From contig JAILRB010000011.1 of NCBI GenBank assembly GCA_024698585.1, positions 1-42,612 of the forward strand: a DNA stretch of 42,612 nt. Direction: 5' to 3'. Both the position numbers and the translations under genes were made by a program. Below are positions 32,239 through 42,383 of the stretch, piece after piece. This DNA comes from Eubacterium sp. Lineage in GTDB: Bacteria > Bacillota > Clostridia > Lachnospirales > Lachnospiraceae. The notes below the pieces were generated by a model. The model was not told the DNA's origin. It saw only the letters and a list, made by a program, of their open reading frames with translations, and did not search any database. The number at the start of each line of letters is the position of its first letter. Position 1 is the first letter of the stretch.

Positions 32239-32688
32239 ATGTTTACAGGAGAGCATACGCAAAAAATGGATACCAAGGGACGTACCATTGTCCCAGCAAA
32301 GTTCCGTGAAGAGCTTGGTACTACCGTTGTGGTTACCAGGGGCTTGGACGGGTGTCTTTTCGCGTACTCAAAAGAAGCTTGGGAGGCACTGGAAGAAAAA
32401 TTAAGCAGTTTACCATTTGCTGATAAGAAAGTCAGAGATTTCAATCGATTTTTCCTCGCAGGCGCATTTACCCTCGAAACTGATAAATTGGGACGAGTTC
32501 TCATGCCACCGGCTTTGAGGGGATTCGCGTCATTAGATAAAGAAGTTGTCTGGGTTGGCGTAGGAAACCGAATGGAAATTTGGAATATAGATAAGTGGAA
32601 TGAGCAGATGTTTGCTTATATGGAAGGTGAAGACGTAGAAGCGAAGATTGATGACTTGGCTGCTTATATGGCTGAAAAAGGAATTTAA
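32239..32688 (+). CDS. mraZ: Transcriptional regulator MraZ
   Basis: The 149-residue protein contains two tandem SpoVT-AbrB-like swapped-hairpin domains: MFTGEHTQKMDTKGRTIVPAKFRE (first) and LETDKLGRVLMPPALRGFA (second), each with the DxxGR core that contacts DNA. MraZ forms a ring and controls the dcw operon by binding repeats at its promoter. The start at 32239 fits the family and has GAGGA close upstream; a 24-codon upstream extension in the same frame would run over the AGTGGTA boxes and is rejected. rsmH follows after 30 bases. Confidence 0.96.
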   Translation: MFTGEHTQKMDTKGRTIVPAKFREELGTTVVVTRGLDGCLFAYSKEAWEALEEKLSSLPFADKKVRDFNRFFLAGAFTLETDKLGRVLMPPALRGFASLDKEVVWVGVGNRMEIWNIDKWNEQMFAYMEGEDVEAKIDDLAAYMAEKGI

Positions 32689-32718
32689 TCAGTAGAGATT
32701 AAGAAAGAAGGCGTTGAG

Positions 32719-33651
32719 ATGGATTTCAAACATGTATCAGTATTGTTAGAAGAAACCATTGAAGGCTTAAACATAAATCCGGATGGAATCTATGTTGACG
32801 GAACGCTAGGCGGTGGAGGACATTCCTATGAAATATGCAAAAGGTTGTCTGAAAAAGGCAGGCTGATTGGAATCGATCAGGACGGAGATGCATTAGAAGC
32901 AGCGAGAAAACGCTTAAGTGAATTTGAAGACAGAATTACATTGGTTCGAAGCAACTATTGTGAAATAGAGACGATATTAAAGGATTTAGGAGTCTCAAAG
33001 GTGGATGGGATTGTTTTAGACTTAGGAGTTTCTTCCTATCAGTTGGACAATCTAGATAGAGGTTTTTCTTATAAAAGTGATGCACCATTAGATATGAGAA
33101 TGGATCAGAGACAGGTCATCACAGCAGAAAACATTGTAAATGAATACAGTGAAAATGATTTGTTCCGAATTATAAGGGACTATGGAGAAGATAAATTCGC
33201 AAAGAACATAGCAAAACATATCTGTATGGCGAGAAAGAAAAAGCCGATTGAGACGACACAGGAATTGAGTGAAATCATAAAGGGTGCCATCCCGATGAAG
33301 TTTCAGAAAAACGGACATCCTGCAAAGAAGACGTTTCAGGCGATCCGAATTGAGGTAAACAGAGAATTAACAGTTTTGCGGGAATCAATCGATGCGATGA
33401 TTGAACATTTAAATCCGAATGGAAGAATATGTATCATAACATTCCATTCCTTAGAAGACAGAATCGTAAAGACAAAGTTCAGACAAAATGAAAATCCATG
33501 TACTTGTCCACCGGACTTTCCGGTTTGCGTATGTGGAAAGAAATCGAAAGGAAAAGTGATTACGAGAAAACCAATCGTTCCTTCCGAAGAAGAAATGGAA
33601 ATGAACACCAGATCAAAGAGTTCGAAGTTACGAATCTTCGAGAGAGTTTAG
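32719..33651 (+). CDS. rsmH: 16S rRNA m4C1402 methyltransferase
   Basis: The 310-residue protein (MraW) has [13 protein letters not shown] as SAM-binding motif, [26 protein letters not shown], and the C-terminal [12 protein letters not shown] and CxCP-type segment [15 protein letters not shown], all typical. It methylates C1402 in the ribosomal P site. AAGAAGG upstream is the ribosome binding site. mraZ-rsmH-ftsL is the standard dcw start. Confidence 0.97.
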   Translation: MDFKHVSVLLEETIEGLNINPDGIYVDGTLGGGGHSYEICKRLSEKGRLIGIDQDGDALEAARKRLSEFEDRITLVRSNYCEIETILKDLGVSKVDGIVLDLGVSSYQLDNLDRGFSYKSDAPLDMRMDQRQVITAENIVNEYSENDLFRIIRDYGEDKFAKNIAKHICMARKKKPIETTQELSEIIKGAIPMKFQKNGHPAKKTFQAIRIEVNRELTVLRESIDAMIEHLNPNGRICIITFHSLEDRIVKTKFRQNENPCTCPPDFPVCVCGKKSKGKVITRKPIVPSEEEMEMNTRSKSSKLRIFERV

Positions 33652-33685
33652 AGTGAACAGAAGGGTTCGCTGGTAAGGAGGCAAA

Positions 33686-34144
33686 ATGAATAATCAGAAT
33701 ATGGGTTATTACAAAAGTGAATATGTAAACGGGAATACTGTGAGAGAAGCAGCCCCAATTAGCAGACCGAATCCGCAGAGAAAAGATGAGAGAAGAGTTC
33801 ACCCACAGAGTGAAAAGTCATTATCCATTAATGGAACATCGGTTTTTATTATGGGAATGATTTCACTTGCATGTATTGTCATGTGCGTTGTATACTTAGG
33901 AATGCAGTCTAAGATATCAGAGACAAGAACAAACATTTCAACATTGAAGAGCCAGATTAGCACTGTTCAGTCTCAGAATGATGCGTTGAATTATTCGATC
34001 AACAGCTATATTGATACAGACTACATCTATAAAACAGCAAAGAAGGATTTAGGAATGAAGCAGGCTGGAGAAGAACAGATTGTTACATATCATTCCAGCA
34101 ATAATGGATATATGGTTCAGTATGGAGACATTCCTACAAAATAA
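33686..34144 (+). CDS. ftsL: FtsL-like division protein
   Basis: The 152-residue protein has a variable cytoplasmic N-terminus of about 50 residues, one membrane helix (about residues 52-73), and an extracytoplasmic coiled coil (KISETRTNISTLKSQISTVQSQNDAL), ending in a segment like the FtsL/DivIC family (AKKDLGMKQAGEEQIVTY). It would join FtsQ/DivIB and DivIC to hold the septal synthase complex. AAGGAGG precedes the start. Family sequence identity is always low, so position between rsmH and the PBP genes is part of the evidence. Only 2 bases separate it from the next gene. Confidence 0.85.
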   Translation: MNNQNMGYYKSEYVNGNTVREAAPISRPNPQRKDERRVHPQSEKSLSINGTSVFIMGMISLACIVMCVVYLGMQSKISETRTNISTLKSQISTVQSQNDALNYSINSYIDTDYIYKTAKKDLGMKQAGEEQIVTYHSSNNGYMVQYGDIPTK

Positions 34145-34146
34145 TT

Positions 34147-36108
34147 ATGAGTAGAAGAATTAGAAAGAAAAAAAGAAGATTAAGATTTAATAGGAAAATG
34201 TATACAAAGCTAGCAATTCTGTTCTGGGCAGTGGTTCTAGCTTTGTTTGCATTGTGCGGAAGAATTGCATACCTTAACGTGAAAAAAGGGAATGAGTATT
34301 CCATTAAGGTATTGGCACAGCAGAGCTTTACCAGCACAACCATTCCGTATAAAAGAGGCGATATCAAGGATCGAAATGGAAACGTGTTGGCTACCAGTGT
34401 AATGGTTTACAATCTGATTGTGGATTCTAAAATCATTATGAGCAATGAAGAAAAATACCTGGAGCCTACAGTCAGCGCTTTAGCGAAATATTTTGACCTG
34501 GATAAGGACGATCTAAAAACGACAATTCGCGAAAAGAAAAACAATAGTTATTGGATTATATTAAAAAATCTGGAATATTCTCAGATTGAAGATTTTCAGG
34601 ATTACCAGAACTATGAATTTGCTGATACGGACCATGACCGGGAAATGGTGGATAACACGAAAGGGGTATGGTTCGAAAAGAAATATAAAAGAATGTATCC
34701 TTATAATAGTTTAGCGTGTACCGTGCTTGGATTTGCGAACAGTGATAATTCCGCTACCGTGGGGATTGAAAGCAGTTACGGTGATTTCCTGAAGGGAACG
34801 GATGGAAGAGAATACGGTTATATGGGCTCCGATAACAATATGGAAGTCGTTGTAAAGGATGCCATCAATGGTGATAACGTTGTATCATCCATCGATATGA
34901 ACATTCAGAGAATTGTTCAGAAGGCAATCAAGAAATATATGAAGAAGTACAATCCGAAGATGATTGCGGTGGTTATTGCTGACCCGAATACCGGAGAAAT
35001 CCTGGCGATGGCCGATGATACTACTTTCAATTTGAATCAGCCATATGATTTAAGTGGACGATATAGTGAATCAGAAATTGAAAAAATGTCTCAGAAGAAA
35101 CAGTCAGAAATCCTGAATGGAATCTGGAATAATTACTGTATTACGGATTCCTTTGAACCGGGTTCCACAGCGAAACCGTTTACTGTTGCGGCAGCATTGG
35201 AAGAAGGAAAGATTAAGAAAAACGATAAGTTCTTCTGTGATGGATATGAGCAGGTAGATGTCTTTAAGATTAAGTGTCACAGCTATGATAAGGGTGGACA
35301 CGGAACATTGGATGTCAAAGGGGCGATTGCTGAATCCTGTAATGATTACCTGATGCGTATCGGAAAGTTACTTGGAAAAGAAGATTTTGTAAAATATCAG
35401 GCAATTTTCGGTTTTGGAACGAAGACCGGAATTGATTTACCGGGAGAAACCAGAGGTCTGGTTTATGGTAAGGATATGGGAATGTCTACACTGGCAACCA
35501 ACTCCTTTGGTCAGAACTTTACTGTAAATATGATTCAGATGGTGGCAGGTTTTTCATCCTTGATTAACGGTGGCTACTATTATGAACCGAGAGTGGTAAA
35601 ACAGATTGTGAAGCCGGACGGAGAAGTGGCGAAAAATTACTCCAAGACCTTGGTGAAGCAGACAGTTACTAGAGATACATCAAACTTTATTAAGCAGTGT
35701 CTTCGTGCGGTAGTAACGGACGGAACAGGTTCCACGGCTGCCATTGACGGATACACGGTTGGTGGAAAGACAGGTACTGCGGAAAAGGTTGATACATCCG
35801 GAAAAGGAAAGGGAAGATTGAGCAATCAGTACATCCTTTCATTCCTGGGATGCGTTCCTTGTGAAAACCCACAGGTGGTTTGCTATACCGTTATGGATAC
35901 TCCAAAAGAAAATCCACAGGCTACCGCGTTTAACACGGACCTTTGGACATATATTATGAAGCAGGTTCTTCCTTATATGGGAATTGAAAAATCTGCTAAG
36001 TTAGAAAAAAAAGCGATTAAGCAAAAGTTAGAAACCGAATTCTACTCTGATGGAATCATCGAAGGGGATGACGGAAAACTAATCTTAAAAGAAGACGAAG
36101 AAGAATAG
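34147..36108 (+). CDS. Class B penicillin-binding protein (FtsI/PBP2 type)
   Basis: The 653-residue protein has a basic cytoplasmic start, one membrane helix (about residues 20-42), a dimerisation/pedestal domain (KRGDIKDRNGNVLA) and the transpeptidase domain with Ser340 (STAK), SCN (397-399) and K541-T-G-T. It cross-links septal peptidoglycan with FtsW as its likely glycosyltransferase partner. No PASTA repeats follow; the C-terminus is a charged tail. No clear ribosome binding site precedes the ATG and the gap to ftsL is 2 bases, so translation is probably coupled. It is the first of two tandem class B PBPs. Confidence 0.93.
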   Translation: MSRRIRKKKRRLRFNRKMYTKLAILFWAVVLALFALCGRIAYLNVKKGNEYSIKVLAQQSFTSTTIPYKRGDIKDRNGNVLATSVMVYNLIVDSKIIMSNEEKYLEPTVSALAKYFDLDKDDLKTTIREKKNNSYWIILKNLEYSQIEDFQDYQNYEFADTDHDREMVDNTKGVWFEKKYKRMYPYNSLACTVLGFANSDNSATVGIESSYGDFLKGTDGREYGYMGSDNNMEVVVKDAINGDNVVSSIDMNIQRIVQKAIKKYMKKYNPKMIAVVIADPNTGEILAMADDTTFNLNQPYDLSGRYSESEIEKMSQKKQSEILNGIWNNYCITDSFEPGSTAKPFTVAAALEEGKIKKNDKFFCDGYEQVDVFKIKCHSYDKGGHGTLDVKGAIAESCNDYLMRIGKLLGKEDFVKYQAIFGFGTKTGIDLPGETRGLVYGKDMGMSTLATNSFGQNFTVNMIQMVAGFSSLINGGYYYEPRVVKQIVKPDGEVAKNYSKTLVKQTVTRDTSNFIKQCLRAVVTDGTGSTAAIDGYTVGGKTGTAEKVDTSGKGKGRLSNQYILSFLGCVPCENPQVVCYTVMDTPKENPQATAFNTDLWTYIMKQVLPYMGIEKSAKLEKKAIKQKLETEFYSDGIIEGDDGKLILKEDEEE

Positions 36109-36154
36109 ATCAAAAAAGAGATGAATAGATTATAATAAAAAAGTTGGAGAAGGC

Positions 36155-37876
36155 TTGGACACAATTAAAACAAGACAACGAAAACTTCTGTTAATCTATT
36201 CTTTTCTTATGATTATCTTTTTTGTGGCAATTACCGGAAGACTGATTTATCTCATGGTATTCCGGTCGGCCTATTACACGGAACGGGCGGCAGAAGTTCA
36301 GGAAAGAGAACGAAAGATTAAAGCCCCCCGCGGGAAAATACTGGATCGGAACGGAAACGTTCTGGCGTCTAATGAGACAGTATGTACCGTTTCCGTGATT
36401 TATAATCAAATTGAGAACCCGGAAAAGGTGATAGAGATTTTATCCAAGGAAATGGATTTGCCGGAAGAGGAAGTTCGTAAGAAAGTTAAGAAAAAATCTT
36501 CCCGGGAGAAGATTCAATCCAATGTGCCGAAAACTGTCGGAGATAGAATCAGAACCTATGAATTACCGGGGGTTAAGGTTGACGAAGATTACAAAAGGTA
36601 TTATCCTTATGGAGGTCTTGCATCCAAGGTCCTTGGATTTACAGGAGCTGATAATCAGGGGATTATCGGTCTGGAAGTCCAATATGATCAATATCTGGAA
36701 GGTCAGGAAGGCATTATTTTAACTCCGACAGACTCCAGAGGCATCGAACAGGAAGGAGCCTTGGAAAGCAGAGTAGAGCCTGTTGCAGGTGGAAATCTGA
36801 TAACTTCCATGGATTTAAATATTCAGAAGTATGCACAGCAGATTGCCGATTTTGCCCGGGAGGCGAAGCAGGCAAACTATGTATCCATCATCGTAATGAA
36901 TCCGAAAAACGGTGAAATTTATGCTATGGTAAACAGCCCGGAATTTGACTTGAATCATCCTTATGAACTTCAAGGACAATCCGGAAAGGGGAAAAAGGCG
37001 GATTTGTTAAACCGGATGTGGAGAAATCAATGTATCAATGATACATACGAACCGGGATCTACCTTTAAGGTGATTACTGCTACGGCAGCGCTGGAGGAAA
37101 ACGTTGTAACAACGAAATCCAGATTTTTCTGTCCGGGTTATAAAGTAGTGGATGACCGCAGAATTAAATGTCATAAGACCACTGGTCATGGCAGCGAAAG
37201 CTTTGTGGAAGGGACTATGAATTCCTGCAATCCGGTCTTCATTCAGGTGGGACTGGAATTGGGACCGAAGAAGTTTTATCAATATATGGGAAAACTTGGG
37301 TTGTTCCGGAAAACAGGGATTGACTTGCCGGGAGAAGCATCCACGATTGTTCATAAGATTCAAAAGGTGGGGGATGTGGAATTGGCAACCATGTCCTTTG
37401 GACAGTCTTTTCAGATTACTCCCATGCAATATTTGGTGGCCGCCAGTGCGGCAATCAATGGCGGAACTTTGGTAACGCCGCATTTTGCTTTACGGGCAGA
37501 AAAAGACAATGGCGAATTGATTCAGAACTTTTCCTTCGGGAAAGAAAACAAAGTAATTTCAGCAAAGACTTCTAAGACTTTGCGGCAGATTTTAGAAAAA
37601 GTTGTGGCAGAGGGAACCGGAAGCAAAGGTCGGGTAGAAGGATTTCGAATTGGAGGAAAGACAGCAACCTCGCAGAAACTTCCCAGAGGTTCAGGGAAAT
37701 ATATTGCTTCCTATATGGGCTTTGCTCCGGCGAATGATCCGGAAATCATTGCAATGGCCATTGTGGATGAACCAAAAGGGATTTATTATGGCGGTCAGGT
37801 GGCAGCACCGTTGATTAGCAGGTTATACGAAAATATTCTTCCATATATATTGGAAGAAAAGAAACAAGGAGAATAG
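36155..37876 (+). CDS. Second class B penicillin-binding protein (SpoVD-like), KTA variant
   Basis: The 573-residue protein has one membrane helix (about residues 12-33), the pedestal segment APRGKILDRNGNVLASNE, and a transpeptidase domain with Ser302 (STFK), a SCN motif in MNSCNP, and K502-T-A-T. The third motif is therefore KTA instead of the usual KTG. The start is TTG, supported by GGAGAAGG 3 to 10 bases upstream. Paralogy to the preceding PBP is clear. In spore-forming relatives the second dcw PBP is SpoVD, used for cortex synthesis, but without PASTA repeats or sporulation genes in view this is only a possibility. Confidence 0.9.
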   Translation: MDTIKTRQRKLLLIYSFLMIIFFVAITGRLIYLMVFRSAYYTERAAEVQERERKIKAPRGKILDRNGNVLASNETVCTVSVIYNQIENPEKVIEILSKEMDLPEEEVRKKVKKKSSREKIQSNVPKTVGDRIRTYELPGVKVDEDYKRYYPYGGLASKVLGFTGADNQGIIGLEVQYDQYLEGQEGIILTPTDSRGIEQEGALESRVEPVAGGNLITSMDLNIQKYAQQIADFAREAKQANYVSIIVMNPKNGEIYAMVNSPEFDLNHPYELQGQSGKGKKADLLNRMWRNQCINDTYEPGSTFKVITATAALEENVVTTKSRFFCPGYKVVDDRRIKCHKTTGHGSESFVEGTMNSCNPVFIQVGLELGPKKFYQYMGKLGLFRKTGIDLPGEASTIVHKIQKVGDVELATMSFGQSFQITPMQYLVAASAAINGGTLVTPHFALRAEKDNGELIQNFSFGKENKVISAKTSKTLRQILEKVVAEGTGSKGRVEGFRIGGKTATSQKLPRGSGKYIASYMGFAPANDPEIIAMAIVDEPKGIYYGGQVAAPLISRLYENILPYILEEKKQGE

Positions 37877-37878
37877 AA

Positions 37879-38859
37879 ATGAGTACAAGTACATCAATAA
37901 TTGTTGCAGTAATTATGGCATTTGCGGTAAGTGTGATTTTGTGTCCGTTTGTGATTCCAATGTTGAAAAAACTGAAATTCGGACAGTACATCCGTGAGGA
38001 AGGACCGAAATCTCACCAGAGCAAAACAGGAACCCCGACCATGGGTGGAATGATTATCTTGGCAGGTGTCATTGTAACATCGCTTGTATTTATCATTTTT
38101 GCACATAATTATAAGATTGTTCCGGTATTATTTGTTACAATCGGATTTGGATTGATTGGATTTTTAGATGATTACATCAAAGTCGTAAAAAAGAGAAACT
38201 TAGGATTAACAGAAATCCAGAAGATGGCAGGACAGATTATTGTCAGCGGAATCTTTGCTGTTTATCTGATTTTTTATTCCGGAAACGGAACGAAGGTAAT
38301 TATTCCGTTCACCCACGGAAATACCTGGGAAATGCCAATCTGGTTATTTGTAATCTTTACCATGATTGCAGTGATTGGGACCGTAAATGGTTCAAACTTC
38401 ACGGATGGATTAGATGGACTTGCTACCAGCGTGACTATTGTAATTGCAGTGTTCTTTACTGCAGTTTCCGTTGGAACAGGGGTAGAACCGATTTCTGCCG
38501 CTTTCGTAGGGGCACTGATGGGATTCTTCTTATACAATGTATATCCGGCCAGAGTGTTTATGGGCGATACCGGTTCTCTGGCATTGGGTGGATATGTGGC
38601 AGCAGTGGCCTTTGTCTTAAAGATGCCAATCTTCATTATTATCGTGGCATTTATCTATTTAATTGAAGTAATTTCTGTAATGCTCCAGGTATCCTGGTTT
38701 AAGTATACAAAGAAGAAGTATGGGGAAGGACGAAGAATTTTCCGTATGGCTCCGCTGCACCATCATTTCCAGGAAGGTGGTTATACGGAGACACAGGTTG
38801 TCGCGGCTTTTGCAATTACCACAGCAATTCTTTGTATGATTGGATATTTAGCGTTATAA
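37879..38859 (+). CDS. mraY: Phospho-N-acetylmuramoyl-pentapeptide transferase
   Basis: The 326-residue protein has about ten membrane helices and the MraY motifs: GPKSHQSKTGTPTMGG near the start, FLDDYIKVVKKRN with the Asp pair, NFTDGLDGLA, and MAPLHHHFQ. It transfers phospho-MurNAc-pentapeptide to undecaprenyl phosphate, making lipid I, with UppP upstream in this window supplying recycled carrier. AAGGAG precedes the ATG, inside the end of the PBP gene 2 bases before. Confidence 0.98.
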   Translation: MSTSTSIIVAVIMAFAVSVILCPFVIPMLKKLKFGQYIREEGPKSHQSKTGTPTMGGMIILAGVIVTSLVFIIFAHNYKIVPVLFVTIGFGLIGFLDDYIKVVKKRNLGLTEIQKMAGQIIVSGIFAVYLIFYSGNGTKVIIPFTHGNTWEMPIWLFVIFTMIAVIGTVNGSNFTDGLDGLATSVTIVIAVFFTAVSVGTGVEPISAAFVGALMGFFLYNVYPARVFMGDTGSLALGGYVAAVAFVLKMPIFIIIVAFIYLIEVISVMLQVSWFKYTKKKYGEGRRIFRMAPLHHHFQEGGYTETQVVAAFAITTAILCMIGYLAL

Positions 38860-38898
38860 TAGGAGCGTATGAAGCAAACAGAAAGGGAAGGTACTAAA

Positions 38899-40254
38899 AT
38901 GGACGTAAAAGGATGTAATGTATTAGTGGCAGGTTCCGGAAAGAGCGGAATCGGAGCAGCTGATTTATTAAAAAAATATGGTGCCAATATCATGATCTAT
39001 GATGGCAATGAAAAGTTAAATAAAGAAGATATCTTGAATAAGTTAGAAGATTCCACAGATGTGGAAGTGATTCTTGGAGAATTGTCTGATGATACGATTG
39101 AAATCGTGGACTTAATGATTTTAAGCCCTGGAATCCCTGTGGATGCACCTTTCGTTAATCGTGTAAGAGAAGCAGCCACACCGATTTGGGGTGAGATTGA
39201 ATTAGCCTATGTGGCTTCCAAAGGAAAATTAGTTGCGATTACCGGAACAAACGGAAAGACAACTACGACAGCGTTGGTTGGAGAAATCATGGAAGCATAT
39301 TTTGATAAAGTTGATGTGGTTGGAAATATCGGAAATCCATATACCACCACAGCGTATGATTCCACGGATGATACTGTGACGGTAGCGGAAATCAGTAGTT
39401 TCCAGTTAGAAACCATACATACTTTCCATCCGAACGTAAGTGCAGTGCTGAACATCACACCGGATCATTTGAACAGACATTATACAATGGAATGCTACAC
39501 GGACTGTAAGATGCGCATTGCAGAAAATCAGAATCCGGATGAACCAATCATCCTGAACTATGAGGACAGTATTTTGCGTGAATATGCAAAGAAGTTAACC
39601 AATAAGATTATCTGGTTCAGCAGTCAGCAGAAGGTGGACTGTGGGGTATATTTAGATGGCGAAAACATTATGTACCGTGATGAACATGGTGACGTTTTTG
39701 TAACGACAGTTAACGATACTACGTTGGTGGGAATTCACAATACAGAAAATATCATGGCTGCCATTGCAATTTCCATGAGCATGGGAGTGCCGGTAGATGT
39801 GATTCGTGAAGCAGTTAAGAAATTCAAGGCAGTGCCTCATAGAATTGAATATGTAAAGACCGTAAATGATGTAATTTATTATAATGATTCCAAGGGAACG
39901 AACACCGATGCTTCCATCAAGGCGATTGAAGCAATGACAAGACCGACGATTTTAATTGCCGGTGGTTATGATAAGAAGGTTTCCTTCGACGAATGGGCAG
40001 ACAGCTTCGGAGAGAAGATTAAATATCTGGTTCTTTTAGGGCAGACTGCAGAACAGATTGCAGAAACAGTGAAGAAAAAAGGATTTACCAACATTGTTTT
40101 TGCGAAGGATTTAAAAGAAGTTGTTGATCAGTGTTACAAACTGGCTGAGCCGGGGGATGCGGTGTTATTATCACCTGCCTGCGCCAGCTGGGGAATGTTT
40201 GATAACTATGAACAACGTGGAGATATGTTTAAGGAATATGTAAACGCATTATAG
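38899..40254 (+). CDS. murD: UDP-N-acetylmuramoylalanine-D-glutamate ligase
   Basis: The 451-residue Mur ligase has an N-terminal Rossmann-like UDP-binding domain (KGCNVLVAGSGKSG), the ATP loop ITGTNGKTTTTALVGE, the central motif VLNITPDHLNRH, and YNDSKGTNTDAS with the conserved Lys region. It adds D-Glu to UDP-MurNAc-Ala. Two starts are possible: ATG at 38869 (AGGAG only 3 bases away) and ATG at 38899 (GGGAAGG 7 bases away). The second fits both spacing and the family N-terminus. Confidence 0.96.
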   Translation: MDVKGCNVLVAGSGKSGIGAADLLKKYGANIMIYDGNEKLNKEDILNKLEDSTDVEVILGELSDDTIEIVDLMILSPGIPVDAPFVNRVREAATPIWGEIELAYVASKGKLVAITGTNGKTTTTALVGEIMEAYFDKVDVVGNIGNPYTTTAYDSTDDTVTVAEISSFQLETIHTFHPNVSAVLNITPDHLNRHYTMECYTDCKMRIAENQNPDEPIILNYEDSILREYAKKLTNKIIWFSSQQKVDCGVYLDGENIMYRDEHGDVFVTTVNDTTLVGIHNTENIMAAIAISMSMGVPVDVIREAVKKFKAVPHRIEYVKTVNDVIYYNDSKGTNTDASIKAIEAMTRPTILIAGGYDKKVSFDEWADSFGEKIKYLVLLGQTAEQIAETVKKKGFTNIVFAKDLKEVVDQCYKLAEPGDAVLLSPACASWGMFDNYEQRGDMFKEYVNAL

Positions 40255-40262
40255 GAGTGGGC

Positions 40263-41441
40263 ATGGCAAGAAGAGAATATGATCCGGTTACCGGGGAAGA
40301 AATCGAGCAGAAAAGAAAGTTAAACTATAGGGAACAGTATTTCGACTATAGTTTATTACTTGTGTGGATTTTTATCATGCTTCTCGGTTATGTGCTTCTA
40401 TATAGTGCCAGTTCCTTTGTTGGCTTGACTGCCATGGTAGACTCTGCATTTTATCTGAAAAATCAGATTCGAGCGACCTGCTTCGGATTGGTTGGAATGA
40501 TTCCTGTGATTTTTCTCGATTATCGTTGGTGGAAAAAGTTTGATAAATTCATTTATATCGTATCCATCGCATCGGTTGCTCTCGTACAAACACCATTGGG
40601 AATTGAAAGCCATGGTGCGAAACGTTGGGTAAAAATGGGACCGATTCAGTTTCAGCCGGCGGAGTTGGTAAAAATCGGAGTGATTGTGATCACTGCTTAT
40701 ATGATTTCAAAGTGCAGTGTGAATGCATTGAAAAATATTAAGACCTGTTATCAGATTTTCGCGGTGACTATCGTGGGAGCCGGGTTGATTGTTGTATTGA
40801 CCTCAAATCTGAGTTCGGCAATTATCATTGTAGGAATTAGTACGGTGATGTTGCTGGTAGCGGGAGCGTGTAAGAAATTCGTGTTCTCCTTGGGAATTCT
40901 AGGAGGCGGTGCCATGATGCTCATTGTCATGGCGGGGGCCGTGGCCGGAAAATCATTCCGATTATCCAGAATCATGGTTTGGCTTCATCCTGAGGAATAT
41001 TCTGATTCCGGCGGATATCAGGTGTTACAGGGCTTATATGCCATTGGTTCCGGAGGATTGTTTGGAAAAGGCTTAGGAAACAGCGCTCAGAAATTGGGAT
41101 TTGTCCCGGAAGCAAGTAACGATATGATTTTTTCCATTATCTGTGAGGAGTTGGGAATCTTTGGAGCAGTTTGTATTATGTTACTGTTTGCTTTCATGAT
41201 TCGTCGTATGAGAGTGATTGCAAGCAATGCTTATGATTTATACGGTTCCATGTTGGTAATTGGTGTCATGGCACACATTTCCATTCAGGTAATCTTGAAT
41301 ATTGCGGTAGTTACCAATAGTATTCCAAATACCGGTGTGTCATTACCGTTTATCAGTTATGGTGGAACATCCTTGGCGTTTTTGATGGTAGAGATGGGGA
41401 TTGTTTTCTCTGTTTCCAGAAGAATCAGAAGGATTCGTTAG
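40263..41441 (+). CDS. ftsW: Septal peptidoglycan glycosyltransferase FtsW
   Basis: The 392-residue SEDS-family protein has a charged cytoplasmic N-terminus of about 25 residues and about ten membrane helices. Visible family features are GAKRWVKMGPIQFQPAE, which includes the conserved FQPAE/K segment, the GGYQVLQGLYAIGSGGLFGKGLG loop with the catalytic Asp region nearby, FVPEASNDMIFSIICEELG, and PNTGVSLPFISYGG. It polymerises lipid II at the septum with a class B PBP. The ATG at 40263 is chosen, with AGGAG 5 bases upstream; an in-frame GTG at 40257 overlaps that site. Confidence 0.95.
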   Translation: MARREYDPVTGEEIEQKRKLNYREQYFDYSLLLVWIFIMLLGYVLLYSASSFVGLTAMVDSAFYLKNQIRATCFGLVGMIPVIFLDYRWWKKFDKFIYIVSIASVALVQTPLGIESHGAKRWVKMGPIQFQPAELVKIGVIVITAYMISKCSVNALKNIKTCYQIFAVTIVGAGLIVVLTSNLSSAIIIVGISTVMLLVAGACKKFVFSLGILGGGAMMLIVMAGAVAGKSFRLSRIMVWLHPEEYSDSGGYQVLQGLYAIGSGGLFGKGLGNSAQKLGFVPEASNDMIFSIICEELGIFGAVCIMLLFAFMIRRMRVIASNAYDLYGSMLVIGVMAHISIQVILNIAVVTNSIPNTGVSLPFISYGGTSLAFLMVEMGIVFSVSRRIRRIR

Positions 41442-41464
41442 AGGAGAAATAAAAAGAGGAACAA

Positions 41465-42331
41465 ATGGTTAGTAGAAGAAAGAAAAGAAGAAAATTAAAA
41501 AAGACAATCAAACGGATATTGATTGCGATTCCGGTTCTGGTCATTATCGTGTTGATTCTGGTTTATGGATTCCAATTAAAAACGGTGGGATACACATCAG
41601 ATCTGAATCAGTTCACGGCACAGGAAGTGCAGGATTATCTGAAAGAACATAAGGTTAAGAATACTTTGTGGTTCTGGTTAGAAAGTGTGATTGGTCAGAA
41701 GGAAGAAATCGCTATGCTGGAAGACTACACAGTTTCCATCAATTCTCCTGTAAAAGTAACAGTTCACGGGAAAGAGAAGAAATTGAGAAGCTGTATTCAG
41801 TATGCCGAGAATTATTTCTATATGGATTCCAAGGGGATTGTTCAGAAAAATGAACCTTGTTCCTACATTGAGACAAAGAAGAAAAAGAAAAAACTGTTAC
41901 CGAACTCCCTGGGTGTCATTCCTTACACCAATGTGGAAGTCGAAGAAGTGGTTTTTTATCAGAAATTGAAAACAAAGAGTCCGGAAGGCCTGGAAGGCAT
42001 TGTTCGAATGACGGATGCTTTTGATGCCATGAGCGTTGCTTTAGACAAGGCGAAGGAACAGTATCCGGGACTTAAGGAACCTACTGTTGAAAAAGTATAT
42101 TTCTCTAAAGACTATGATATTACCTTATTCCTTCAGGGCGGTTTGAAAGTCGCATTGGGAAAAGACAATCAGCTGAAGGAGAAGATGGAAGATTTTATTG
42201 ATATTTACGGAAGTACCTATGAACAGCTTACGAAATATCAGGGAACCTTGCAGATGCAGTGGATTAGTGAGGATGCATCCTATACCTTCATTAAAGATGA
42301 AGTGAAGAAAGAGAAAAAGAAGAAAAAATAA
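41465..42331 (+). CDS. ftsQ: Cell division protein FtsQ/DivIB
   Basis: The 288-residue protein has a very basic N-terminus (VSRRKKRRKLKKTIKR), one membrane helix (about residues 18-36), and an extracytoplasmic part starting with a short POTRA-like region (LNQFTAQEVQDYLKEHKVKN) and a beta domain. The C-terminus ends in a poly-Lys tail. It is divergent from model FtsQ/DivIB proteins, so the call leans on topology and on its place between ftsW and ftsZ. It would bridge FtsL/DivIC to the division machine. A hairpin TGATTTTAT/ATAAAATCA follows at 42335-42373. Confidence 0.85.
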   Translation: MVSRRKKRRKLKKTIKRILIAIPVLVIIVLILVYGFQLKTVGYTSDLNQFTAQEVQDYLKEHKVKNTLWFWLESVIGQKEEIAMLEDYTVSINSPVKVTVHGKEKKLRSCIQYAENYFYMDSKGIVQKNEPCSYIETKKKKKKLLPNSLGVIPYTNVEVEEVVFYQKLKTKSPEGLEGIVRMTDAFDAMSVALDKAKEQYPGLKEPTVEKVYFSKDYDITLFLQGGLKVALGKDNQLKEKMEDFIDIYGSTYEQLTKYQGTLQMQWISEDASYTFIKDEVKKEKKKKK

Positions 42332-42383
42332 AAGTGATTTTATTTGAAAATGAAAAATATTTTTATAAAATCAAATTTTCTTG

